Origin: Streptomyces natalensis ATCC 27448
GTDB lineage: Bacteria; Actinomycetota; Actinomycetes; Streptomycetales; Streptomycetaceae
NCBI RefSeq assembly: GCF_000935125.1
Contig: NZ_JRKI01000018.1
Location: 124,001-188,000, forward strand
DNA: 64,000 nucleotides
Reading direction: 5' to 3'
The notes below the pieces were generated by a model. That model searched no databases, was not told where the DNA came from, and saw nothing but the letters and a program-made list of their open reading frames with translations. A program made the position numbers and the translations under genes. Shown here one piece after another: positions 27,338 through 34,871 of the stretch; position 1 is the first letter of the stretch; each line of letters starts with the position of its first letter.

Positions 27338-27400
27338 GCGCAATGAATCGCCGCCGAGCCGCAAAAACACGCAACGATTCCTCCGTCAGCACGCAACGGC
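27338..27400 (+). promoter_or_regulatory. Phased GCAA operator array upstream of the amidase gene
   Basis: GCAA at 27340, 27361, 27371 and 27393 (contexts CGCGCAATGAATC, CCGCAAAAAC, ACGCAACGATTC, ACGCAACGGCGG). Steps of 21, 10 and 22 bp keep sites on one DNA face. Distances to the -10 box are 91, 70, 60 and 38 bp. Three of the four match the permease array (89, 59, 38). Confidence 0.62.
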
Positions 27401-27406
27401 GGAACC

Positions 27407-27436
27407 TTGTCCCAGGTCAAGGGCGCCCCGTACCGT
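27407..27436 (+). promoter_or_regulatory. Promoter of davA-like gene
   Basis: -35-like TTGTCC (27407-27412), 18-bp spacer, -10-like TACCGT (27431-27436), 38 bp ahead of the start codon. The spacer differs by one base from that of the permease promoter. Confidence 0.55.
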
Positions 27437-27474
27437 CAATGCGTCCCGCCCGCACCGCACCGCCGAGGGGTTCC

Positions 27475-28287
27475 ATGCCGTCCCTGCACACCGCCCTGCT
27501 CCAGAGTTCGGGACGGCCCGGCGACGTGGCGCACAATCTTCGGATACTGCACGACGCGGCCCGCGAGGCCGCCGCCACCGGTGCCGGGCTGCTCGTCTGC
27601 CCCGAGCTGTTCCTGACCGGCTATGCCATCGGCGACGGCGTCCGGCGCCTCGCCGAGCCCGCCGACGGGGAGAGCGCCCGCGCCGTCGCCCGGACCGCCG
27701 CCGAGTACGGCATCGCGGTCCTCTACGGCTACCCGGAGCGCGGTGGGGCCGACGACCCGGACGGCGCCGTCTACAACGCCGCCCAGCTGATCGGCCCCGA
27801 CGGCGGCCGCCTGGCGAACTACCGCAAGACGCATCTCTTCGGCTGCTTCGAGCGCGAGTGGTTCACCCCGGGCGATCAGCCCGTCGTCCAGGCCGAGCTG
27901 TCCGGCGCCCGGATCGGCGTGCTGATCTGCTACGACGTCGAATTCCCGGAGAACGTCCGGGCGCATGCGCTGGCCGGTACGGATCTGCTGCTGGTGCCCA
28001 CCGCGCAGATGCACCCCTTCCAGTTCGTCGCCGAATCCGTCATCCCGGTGCGCGCCTTCGAGAACCAGATGTATGTCGCGTACGTCAACCGGGTCGGCCA
28101 GGAGGGCGAGTTCGAGTTCGTCGGGCTCAGCACCCTGGCCGGACCCGACGGTGTGGTCCGCACCCGCGCCGGCCGTACCGAGCAGCTGGTGCGGGCCGAT
28201 GTCGACCTCGCCTTCCTGAAGGAATCGCGGGCGGACAACCCCTATCTGCACGACCGGCGGCCGGAGCTCTACGGCCCGCTGACCTGA
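27475..28287 (+). CDS. davA: Nitrilase-superfamily amidase, DavA-like (omega-amino amide hydrolase)
   Basis: The 270-residue carbon-nitrogen hydrolase has the catalytic triad in place: Glu in LVCPELFLTGYAIG, Lys in NYRKTHLFG and Cys in VLICYDVEFPEN. Overall sequence resembles 5-aminovaleramidase DavA, which hydrolyses the amide made by lysine 2-monooxygenase. Arginine-pathway amidases acting on 4-guanidinobutyramide have the same design. ATG 27475 has GAGGGG 5 nt upstream. It is followed 113 bp later by the DavB-like oxygenase, so the pair acts in series. Substrate choice, lysine or arginine derived, cannot be settled from sequence. Confidence 0.82.
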   Translation: MPSLHTALLQSSGRPGDVAHNLRILHDAAREAAATGAGLLVCPELFLTGYAIGDGVRRLAEPADGESARAVARTAAEYGIAVLYGYPERGGADDPDGAVYNAAQLIGPDGGRLANYRKTHLFGCFEREWFTPGDQPVVQAELSGARIGVLICYDVEFPENVRAHALAGTDLLLVPTAQMHPFQFVAESVIPVRAFENQMYVAYVNRVGQEGEFEFVGLSTLAGPDGVVRTRAGRTEQLVRADVDLAFLKESRADNPYLHDRRPELYGPLT

Positions 28288-28400
28288 GCCCCGCCCCCCA
28301 CCGCCCGTCCCCTCCGAAGTCCCCTGACGCGCCGCGGTCACGCCCGCCCCGGCCCGCCCTGCTCGCCCCGCCCTGCTCTGCCTGCAAGGAGTACGCCCCG

Positions 28401-30107
28401 ATGACGTCCACGGTGCCCACCGCCGCCCACCACGCGGATGCCCAGCCGCCGATCACCATGTTCGGCCCGGACTTCCCGTACGCCTACGACGACTTCCTCG
28501 CGCACCCCGCGGGCCTGGGGCAGGTTCCCGCCACCGAGCACGGCAAGGAGGTCGCGGTCATCGGCGGCGGCCTCTCCGGGATCATCACCGCCTACGAGCT
28601 GATGAAGATGGGCCTCAAGCCCGTCGTCTACGAGGCGGACCAGATAGGCGGCCGGCTGCGCACCGTCGGCTTCGAGGGCTGCGACCCGTCACTGACCGCC
28701 GAGATGGGCGCGATGCGCTTCCCGCCGTCCTCCACGGCGCTCCAGCACTACATCGACCTGGTCGGCCTCAAGACCAGTCCGTTCCCCAACCCCCTTGCCG
28801 AATCCACCCCGTCGACGGTCGTGGACCTCAAGGGGGAGTCCCACTACGCCGAGACCGTGGACGACCTGCCGCAGGTCTACCGCGATGTCGCCGCCGCCTG
28901 GAACGCCTGCCTGGAGGAGGGCGCGGACTTCTCCGACATGAACCGCGCGCTGCGCGAGCGCGATGTCCCGCGCATCCGCGAGATCTGGGCCCGTCTCGTC
29001 GAGAAGCTCGACAACCAGACCTTCTACGGCTTCCTCTGCGAGTCGTCGGCCTTCACCTCCTTCCGGCACCGCGAGATCTTCGGCCAGGTCGGCTTCGGCA
29101 CCGGCGGCTGGGACACCGACTTCCCCAACTCCATCCTGGAGATCCTGCGGGTCGTCTACACCGAGGCCGACGACCACCACCGCGGCATCGTCGGCGGCAG
29201 CCAGCAGCTCCCGCTGCGCCTGTGGGAGCGCGAGCCCGCGAAGATCGTGCACTGGGCGCCGGGCACCTCGCTCTCCGCGCTCCACGACGGGGCGCCGCGC
29301 CCGGCCGTGACCCGCCTGCACCGCACCGCGGGCAACCGCATCACGGTCACCGACGCCTCCGGCGACATCCGTACCTACGAGGCCGCCGTCTTCACCGCGC
29401 AGTCCTGGATGCTGCTGAGCAAGATCGCCTGCGATGACGCGCTGTTCCCCATCGACCACTGGACGGCGATGGAGCGCACCCACTACATGGAGTCGTCCAA
29501 GCTCTTCGTCCCCGTCGACCGGCCGTTCTGGCTGGACAAGGCCGTCGACGACAGGGGAAATCCGACGGGCCGGGACGTCATGTCGATGACGCTGACCGAC
29601 CGGATGACCCGCGGCACCTACCTCCTGGACGACGGGCCGGACAAGCCCGCCGTCATCTGCCTCTCGTACACCTGGTGCGACGACAGCCTCAAGTGGCTGC
29701 CGCTGAACGCCAACGAACGGATGGAGGTGATGCTCAAGTCGCTGTCGGAGATCTATCCGAACGTCGACATCCGCAAGCACATCATCGGCAACCCGGTCAC
29801 CGTCTCCTGGGAGAACGAGCCCTACTTCATGGGCGCCTTCAAGGCCAACCTCCCCGGCCACTACCGCTACCAGCGTCGCCTGTTCACCCACTTCATGCAG
29901 GACCGCCTCCCCGAGGACAAGCGCGGCCTCTTCCTCGCGGGCGACGACATCTCCTGGACGGCGGGCTGGGCCGAGGGCGCCGTGCAGACCGCGCTGAACG
30001 CGGTCTGGGGCGTGATGCACCACTTCGGCGGCGCCACCGACGCGACCAACCCCGGCCCCGGGGACGTCTACGACGAGATCGCGCCGGTCGAGCTGCCCGA
30101 GGACTGA
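28401..30107 (+). CDS. davB: Flavin L-amino-acid 2-monooxygenase, DavB-like
   Basis: The 568-residue FAD enzyme of the amine-oxidase family oxidatively decarboxylates an L-amino acid to the amide shortened by one carbon. It opens with the family feature MFGPDFPYAYDDFLAHPAGLG. The FAD dinucleotide site is VAVIGGGLSGIITAYELMKMG, followed by YEADQIGGRLR and GAMRFPPSSTALQHY. The C-terminal FAD motif is LFLAGDDISWTAGWAEGAVQ. Long stretches match lysine 2-monooxygenase DavB as I remember it. Arginine and tryptophan 2-monooxygenases are relatives, and arginine oxygenase is known from Streptomyces. It is paired with the DavA-like amidase. The last seven codons are tandemly duplicated past the stop. 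Confidence 0.85.
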   Translation: MTSTVPTAAHHADAQPPITMFGPDFPYAYDDFLAHPAGLGQVPATEHGKEVAVIGGGLSGIITAYELMKMGLKPVVYEADQIGGRLRTVGFEGCDPSLTAEMGAMRFPPSSTALQHYIDLVGLKTSPFPNPLAESTPSTVVDLKGESHYAETVDDLPQVYRDVAAAWNACLEEGADFSDMNRALRERDVPRIREIWARLVEKLDNQTFYGFLCESSAFTSFRHREIFGQVGFGTGGWDTDFPNSILEILRVVYTEADDHHRGIVGGSQQLPLRLWEREPAKIVHWAPGTSLSALHDGAPRPAVTRLHRTAGNRITVTDASGDIRTYEAAVFTAQSWMLLSKIACDDALFPIDHWTAMERTHYMESSKLFVPVDRPFWLDKAVDDRGNPTGRDVMSMTLTDRMTRGTYLLDDGPDKPAVICLSYTWCDDSLKWLPLNANERMEVMLKSLSEIYPNVDIRKHIIGNPVTVSWENEPYFMGAFKANLPGHYRYQRRLFTHFMQDRLPEDKRGLFLAGDDISWTAGWAEGAVQTALNAVWGVMHHFGGATDATNPGPGDVYDEIAPVELPED

Positions 30108-30128
30108 GTCGAGCCGCCCGAGGGCTGA
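30087..30128 (+). repeat. 21-bp tandem duplication spanning the davB stop codon
   Basis: 30087-30107 (last six codons plus TGA) is repeated at 30108-30128 with two substitutions, including a second in-frame TGA. Confidence 0.8.
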
Positions 30129-30142
30129 CCGGGGCCGTACGG

Positions 30143-31126
30143 CTACAGGCCGGCCGCGCGGATGCGGGCGTACAGCTCGGTGGCGAGGTCGGCCAGTTCC
30201 CTGCCGTCGCGGCAGCACCCCTGGAGATCCAGCAGGATCTCGCGGGCGCCGGCCTCGGCGGCCCCGGCCAGGTCGCCGAGGATCTGCTCGGGGCTGCCGG
30301 AGTACGGGCGGCGCTCCGCCTCCCGCAGCGGCGCCCCGGACGGCTCGACGGCCACCCGCATCGCGACATCGAGGGCCGCCGTGCGGCCGTAGCGCTCCGC
30401 CGTATCGGTCAACTGCCCGAGCAACGGGGCGAGTTGGTCCCCGGTGAGCGGGCCGGGCAGCCAGCCGTCGGCGCGCCGCGCCACCCGCTCCAGGGCCCGG
30501 CCGCCGGTCGCGGCCAGATAGACGGGGATCGGACGGGCGGGGCCGGGGGCGGCGGATGACGGCACGGGGACCGGACGGGCGGATCCGGGGCCCATGGAGG
30601 CGGGCGCGGGGGTGGCGCGGCCGTCCTGACGCCCGTCCTGACGCCCTTCCGGACCGGCCCCCCAGACAGCCGCGCAGACATCCAGCAGCTCCTCCAGCCG
30701 TGCGTCCCGGTCTCCGAACTCGGTGACCCGGGTGCCCTGGTGCTCCTCCCGCGACCAGCCGGTGCCGAGCCCCGCCAGTACCCGGCCGCCGGACGCCGCG
30801 TCCAGCGTCGCCAGCGTCCGTGCGAACGGAAACGGTGCATGCGGCCCAAAGGCCAGCACCCCGCCGCCCAGCCGGACCCGGCCGGTGACGGCGGCGGCCA
30901 GCGACAGGGCGACCAGCGGATCGGGCCCGTGGCGGCAGGTGCCGGGCCAGGGCAGCCCCGGCACCCGGTACAGGTCGTCCAGCGGCTCCAGCGAGAAGGC
31001 CGCCCGCTCGAAGACCCATACGCTGTCGAAACCGGTCCGCTCCGCCGCCCGCGCCACTTCGAGCACATCGCGCCGAGGGTCGTACCGCGCCAGCTGTGGG
31101 AGGCCCAGTCCGAGCCGTAACGTCAT
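30143..31126 (-). CDS. LLM-class (luciferase-like, probably F420-dependent) oxidoreductase
   Basis: The 327-residue TIM-barrel protein begins with LRLGLGLPQLARYDPRRD. It has the family segments AERTGFDSVWVFERAAF, DPLVALSLAAAVTGRVRLGGGVL and GRVLAGLGTGWSREEHQGT, and a C-terminal SGSPEQILGDLAGAAEAGA. Members use F420 or FMN with varied substrates, and the sequence does not fix the reaction. A Pro/Gly/Asp-rich insertion (about residues 160-190) with short GRQDGRQDG repeats is unusual and probably a surface loop. It converges on davB with only 35 bp between stops, so it is not part of that operon. Confidence 0.82.
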   Translation of the reverse strand: MTLRLGLGLPQLARYDPRRDVLEVARAAERTGFDSVWVFERAAFSLEPLDDLYRVPGLPWPGTCRHGPDPLVALSLAAAVTGRVRLGGGVLAFGPHAPFPFARTLATLDAASGGRVLAGLGTGWSREEHQGTRVTEFGDRDARLEELLDVCAAVWGAGPEGRQDGRQDGRATPAPASMGPGSARPVPVPSSAAPGPARPIPVYLAATGGRALERVARRADGWLPGPLTGDQLAPLLGQLTDTAERYGRTAALDVAMRVAVEPSGAPLREAERRPYSGSPEQILGDLAGAAEAGAREILLDLQGCCRDGRELADLATELYARIRAAGL

Positions 31127-31188
31127 GGCCGCACCCTACGACGGGGGATGCCGCGGCGGTACGGGTACCGGGGCGGCCGGGGCAGTCC

Positions 31189-31914
31189 TCAGTTCAGCGG
31201 GGTGAGCAGGCACCGCCCCACCAGCCCCACGCTCGCATCCAGCCGCTCGGCGAACTCCTCGGCCACCTCCGGCAGCCGCCGCGCGCCCCACAGCATCCGC
31301 GCCGCGGCCCAGGCGGCGTCCCGGGCCATCTCCAGGCTCCAGGAACCGGCGATATGGGTGAGCGGATCGGCGATGTCCAGCAGATCGGGGCCGGGCATCA
31401 GGCTCTCCCGGATCCGCTCCTCCAGCCCGGTCAGGACCACGCCGATCCGGTCGAAGTCGCCTTCCAGGTCCGGCGGTTCGCACTCCAGCGCCCGGCAGGC
31501 GTCCACCACCGCCAGCGCCAGGTCATGGCCGATGTGCGCATTGATCCCGGCGAGCGCGAACTGGAGCGGGCGGACGCCGGGATGGCGGCGCAGCTGGAAG
31601 AGCGGACGCCAGCAGGCGGGCGGCCGCCGGCCCGCGGCCGCGGCGTCCACCGCGGCGAAATAGCGGCGGGCGAAACACAGGTCCAGCTCGCCCGCGGCCC
31701 CCGGATCGGCGAATCCCCCGTCCTCGATGCGCCGCACCACCGCTTCGGTGACGGTGAGATAGACGCGGTTGAACACGGCCACCCCGTCCCCGGCGGGCAG
31801 CGCCGCGTCCAGGTCCCGCATCCGCGCCAGCACCCCGCCCACATCCGCCACCGCGGCGGGCACCGGCCGCCGGGGGCCGGGCGGCCACGGTCCCCGTTCC
31901 TGAGTCGTCGTCAT
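31189..31914 (-). CDS. DUF5995-like protein
   Basis: The 241-residue protein has a pattern that fits the DUF5995 family as I recall it: VLARMRDLDAALPAGDGVAVFNRVYLTVTEA, WRPLFQLRRHPGVRPLQFALAG and then INAHIGHDLALAVVDAC, with conserved His residues that could bind metal. It is mostly helical, with no signal or membrane segment. ATG 31914 gives the better N-terminus; an in-frame opening 8 codons upstream has no extra conservation. A small gene ends 5 nt upstream, implying coupling. Function unknown. Confidence 0.72.
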   Translation of the reverse strand: MTTTQERGPWPPGPRRPVPAAVADVGGVLARMRDLDAALPAGDGVAVFNRVYLTVTEAVVRRIEDGGFADPGAAGELDLCFARRYFAAVDAAAAGRRPPACWRPLFQLRRHPGVRPLQFALAGINAHIGHDLALAVVDACRALECEPPDLEGDFDRIGVVLTGLEERIRESLMPGPDLLDIADPLTHIAGSWSLEMARDAAWAAARMLWGARRLPEVAEEFAERLDASVGLVGRCLLTPLN

Positions 31915-31918
31915 CCGC

Positions 31919-32119
31919 TCAGCGTGACACCGGCCCACGCACCGGCGGCCCGTGCCGCGACCCGGTGCCCTGAACGGCGTACCGGCCGCGGGGTCTCATC
32001 TGCTTGTCGGCCTGGGCGCGTTGCTCGGTGCGGCTTTTCGGCTCGGCCGCCGTCCAGTGGGCCGCGATCGAGCAGATCCGGGCCGCCGCGACCGCGTCTT
32101 CCCAGATGCCGTCGTCCAC
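31919..32119 (-). CDS. Small protein of unknown function upstream of the DUF5995-like gene
   Basis: A 66-codon reading frame from GTG 32119 with a good GGAGAGGGAA site immediately upstream, ending 5 nt before the ATG of the next gene. Its first half (DDGIWEDAVAAARICSIAAHW) looks like a real amphipathic helix. The second half is Arg-rich and low in structure. No family recognised. Coupled translation with the downstream gene is the main support. Confidence 0.45.
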   Translation of the reverse strand: MDDGIWEDAVAAARICSIAAHWTAAEPKSRTEQRAQADKQMRPRGRYAVQGTGSRHGPPVRGPVSR

Positions 32120-32210
32120 GTTCCCTCTCCGGTTGTCCGGACGCAGTTGTTCGACTATGAATCACCTCGGCTCTGTGACGTGCAGGGCGTCGCAGATGTG
32201 GAGAGTGATC

Positions 32211-33596
32211 ATGGCCGGCTTCGGGTGGAAGCTTCATGGAGACGGGCGACACCTGAAGCCGGGGGAGGTGGTCAAGCCCGGGGAACGCCTCACGTGGGGG
32301 CGGACGATCGCGCTCGGCGCCCAGCATGTGGTGTCGATGATCGGCGCATGTTTCGTCGCCCCGGTGCTCATGGGTCTGGACCCTGGTCTCGCCCTCATGG
32401 CATCGGGTGTCGCAACCGTGCTGTTCCTCGTGATGACCCGCGGACGCATCCCCAGTTACCTGGGTTCGTCCCTCTCCTTCGTGGGCGTATCCGCTGTGAT
32501 CGCGGGCCAGGGCGGTGACGTCGGCACCCTGACGGGCGCGATGCTCGTGGTGGGCGTCTGCCTGGCCGCCTGTGGCTTCGCCATCCATGTCCTCGGGCCT
32601 CGCGTGGTCCACGCAGTACTCCCGCCCACGGTGACCGGTGCGGTCGTCATGCTGATCGGCTTCAACCTCGCCCCCGTCACCGCCTCCACCTACTGGCCCC
32701 AGGACCAGTGGACGGCCCTGGCGACGATGCTCTTCACGGGCCTGGCCCTCGTCGTGCTCCGCGGCTTCTGGTCACGTATCGCGATCTTCCTGGGCCTGGT
32801 CTTCGGCTATGCGCTGTCCTGGATTCTCGATCGGACCGCGGGAAGGATCCATTCGGTCAACGGTGCGGGCAAGCTCACGGACCACTGGCGCATCGACTTC
32901 TCCGGTGTGGAGAAGGCCGACTGGATCGGCCTTCCCACGTTTCACGCACCGAACTTCTCGGCCTCCGCGATCCTCGTCGCACTGCCCGTCCTGGTAGCGC
33001 TGATCGCCGAGAACGCCGGGCACATCAAGGCGGTCGGCGCGATGACCGGTGACCCGCTGGAAGACAAGATGGGCATGGCCATCGTCGCCGACGGCACGGC
33101 GACGGTTCTGTCGACCGCGGTCGGAGGCCCGGCCACCACGACATACGCGGAGAACATCGGCGTGATGGCCGCGACCCGGGTCTACTCGACCGCGGCCTAC
33201 TCCGCCGCGGCGGCCTTCGCCGTGCTGTTCGGTATCTGCCCGAAGTTCGGCGCCGTGGTGGCGGCGATTCCGGGCGGGGTGCTGGGCGGTATCACCGTCA
33301 TCCTGTACGGCATGATCGGTCTGCTGGGCGCCCAGATCTGGGTGCGGAACAAGGTGGACTTCACCGTGCCGCTGAACCTCATCCCCGCCGCGGCCGGCAT
33401 CATCATCGCCATCGGCGGCGTCTCGCTGAAGTTCACAGCGACCTTCGAACTCAGCGGCATCGCCCTGGGGACGCTCATCGTGCTCACCGGCTACCACTCC
33501 CTGCGCTGGCTCTCGCGCGTGGCGGGCCAGAGCCGCACGCCGCTCCTCGACGGTGGGACCGGCGATTTCGACGGGTCCACCGACCGGAACGACTGA
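32211..33596 (+). CDS. uraA: NCS2-family uracil/xanthine permease
   Basis: A 461-residue membrane protein of the nucleobase-cation symporter-2 family with about 14 hydrophobic segments. Family marks are LGAQHVVSMIGACFVAPVLMG in TM1, the proton/substrate region LIAENAGHIKAVGAMTG, and the signature GGPATTTYAENIGVMAATRV (N-x-G then T-R). These are closest to uracil permeases. ATG 32211 follows GGAGAG by 6 nt. A longer opening upstream overlaps the divergent small gene. It likely imports uracil for salvage, complementing the pyr operon at the window start. Confidence 0.88.
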   Translation: MAGFGWKLHGDGRHLKPGEVVKPGERLTWGRTIALGAQHVVSMIGACFVAPVLMGLDPGLALMASGVATVLFLVMTRGRIPSYLGSSLSFVGVSAVIAGQGGDVGTLTGAMLVVGVCLAACGFAIHVLGPRVVHAVLPPTVTGAVVMLIGFNLAPVTASTYWPQDQWTALATMLFTGLALVVLRGFWSRIAIFLGLVFGYALSWILDRTAGRIHSVNGAGKLTDHWRIDFSGVEKADWIGLPTFHAPNFSASAILVALPVLVALIAENAGHIKAVGAMTGDPLEDKMGMAIVADGTATVLSTAVGGPATTTYAENIGVMAATRVYSTAAYSAAAAFAVLFGICPKFGAVVAAIPGGVLGGITVILYGMIGLLGAQIWVRNKVDFTVPLNLIPAAAGIIIAIGGVSLKFTATFELSGIALGTLIVLTGYHSLRWLSRVAGQSRTPLLDGGTGDFDGSTDRND

Positions 33597-33720
33597 GGCG
33601 TGCCACGGCCTTTCGCGGCCACGGCCGGCCTTCGCCCCTCGCTCGATCACCCCAGGGCTCGCAGGCTGACGTCGCTTGGTTCCGGACGTACCTGGCCGCA
33701 ACCCGGCGGAGAACCTGTAC

Positions 33721-33734
33721 TAAGCGGCCGCTTA
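33721..33734 (+). promoter_or_regulatory. Perfect 14-bp palindrome, TetR-like operator upstream of the thioesterase
   Basis: TAAGCGGCCGCTTA is fully symmetric and overlaps a -10-like TACGAT (33733-33738), 55 bp upstream of the thioesterase start. Palindromes with AAGCG/CGCTT arms are typical TetR-family targets. No TetR gene lies in this window, so the regulator would act in trans. Confidence 0.55.
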
Positions 33735-33789
33735 CGATGGGTGGTGTCCCGTCCCGCACACCACCGCACGTACCCCAGGAGCACCACCC

Positions 33790-34278
33790 GTGAGCGTCGA
33801 ATCCCTCCAGGCCGCCGACCCCGCCCCGGACGCCGTCCCCTACGGCCGGCTGGTCCCCGTCACCGTCCACTTCGACGACCTCGACGCGCTCGGCATGCTG
33901 CACAACTCCCGCTATCCGCTGCTGGTCGAGCGCGCCTGGGGCGAGTACTGGCACGCCCAGGGTTTCTCCTTCGACGGCGACTGGGCCGCCGCGGGGGACA
34001 TGTGCAACGTCATCAAGGAGATGCGCCTGGCCTACGAACGCCCGATCACCCGCGCCGGCCGCTACGCCGCCCACCTCTGGATCGAACGCCTCGGCCGCAC
34101 CGGGCTGACCTACGGCTTCCGGGTCTGCTCGGCCGACGGCACCGAGACCTATGCCCAGGGCCACCGGGTCCTGGTCCGCGTGGACTTCGCCACGATGCGC
34201 CCCACCCCGTGGTCGGACCGCGCCCGCGCAACAGCCGACGCCCTACGACGCCCGGAGGCGGCGGCGGAGGCCGCCTGA
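33790..34278 (+). CDS. Hotdog-fold acyl-CoA thioesterase (4HBT type)
   Basis: The 162-residue protein has the hotdog motif VTVHFDDLDALGMLHNSRYPLLVERA, with the Asp and His-Asn of the 4-hydroxybenzoyl-CoA thioesterase branch. The central strands follow (VIKEMRLAYERPI, LWIERLGRTGLTYGFRV, and a QGHRVLVRVDF finish). It probably hydrolyses an acyl-CoA or acyl carrier thioester in the cytosol; the substrate is unknown. GTG 33790 is preceded by an AGGAGCACC region. It is likely controlled by the palindromic operator just upstream. Confidence 0.85.
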   Translation: MSVESLQAADPAPDAVPYGRLVPVTVHFDDLDALGMLHNSRYPLLVERAWGEYWHAQGFSFDGDWAAAGDMCNVIKEMRLAYERPITRAGRYAAHLWIERLGRTGLTYGFRVCSADGTETYAQGHRVLVRVDFATMRPTPWSDRARATADALRRPEAAAEAA

Positions 34279-34311
34279 GCCTCGGCCCCCCGAGCCCACC
34301 ATCCGCCCGCG

Positions 34312-34731
34312 TCACCGTCCGCAGCGGCGGAGGGCCTCCCGTACGGCCATCACGCCGGCCTGCCGGAATCCCCGCTCGTGGGAGTCGACTTCGTGCCAGA
34401 CGGCCTCGGTGACGGTGCACCAGGCCGCCGGCCGGATGTCCGGCGGCAGCGCGCGCAGGGCCTGGGTGACGCCCTCTTCCAGCGCCTGTGCCAGGTCGTC
34501 CGGCAGCCACTCCCGCGGGTAGCGGGAGCGGCCGCTCAGATCCCGGTTGTGCTGCCGGTCGCGTACCGGCCAGTCGAAGGCGACGGGGGCGAACTCCTCG
34601 TCCGGCAGCGGTTCGAAGTCCAGGGTGACGATGGCGAACGGGCCGCCGCACGAGGTCTGGCAGACGTGCCTGATGCGGACGTTGCGCACCGGTTCCGGCG
34701 GGAAGCGGAAGGGCTCGGCTGCGGTGGTCAT
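34312..34731 (-). CDS. Small protein with a possible EF-G domain IV-like fold
   Basis: 139 residues from ATG 34731, with AGGAGC 4-5 nt upstream. The pattern (VRIRHVCQTSCGGPFAIVTLDFEPLP, then WLPDDLAQALEEGVTQALR and VTVTEAVWHEVDSHE-like strands) recalls a stand-alone version of the ribosomal-S5-like domain IV of elongation factor G. That is a fold guess, not a motif proof. No membrane segment. It is transcribed toward the thioesterase end, with a 33-bp gap. Function unknown. Confidence 0.6.
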   Translation of the reverse strand: MTTAAEPFRFPPEPVRNVRIRHVCQTSCGGPFAIVTLDFEPLPDEEFAPVAFDWPVRDRQHNRDLSGRSRYPREWLPDDLAQALEEGVTQALRALPPDIRPAAWCTVTEAVWHEVDSHERGFRQAGVMAVREALRRCGR

Positions 34732-34871
34732 GGCTGCTCCTGGGCAACGGCGGGTGGGTGACGGCGCCGCCCGGAAGCGTCCCAGGTCACCGGCCGGCGC
34801 CGCCAGGTGTTTCTCCGCCGCGGGCAGCAACCAGACCGCCGTCACGAGGACCAACTGCCCGGCACCGGGCG

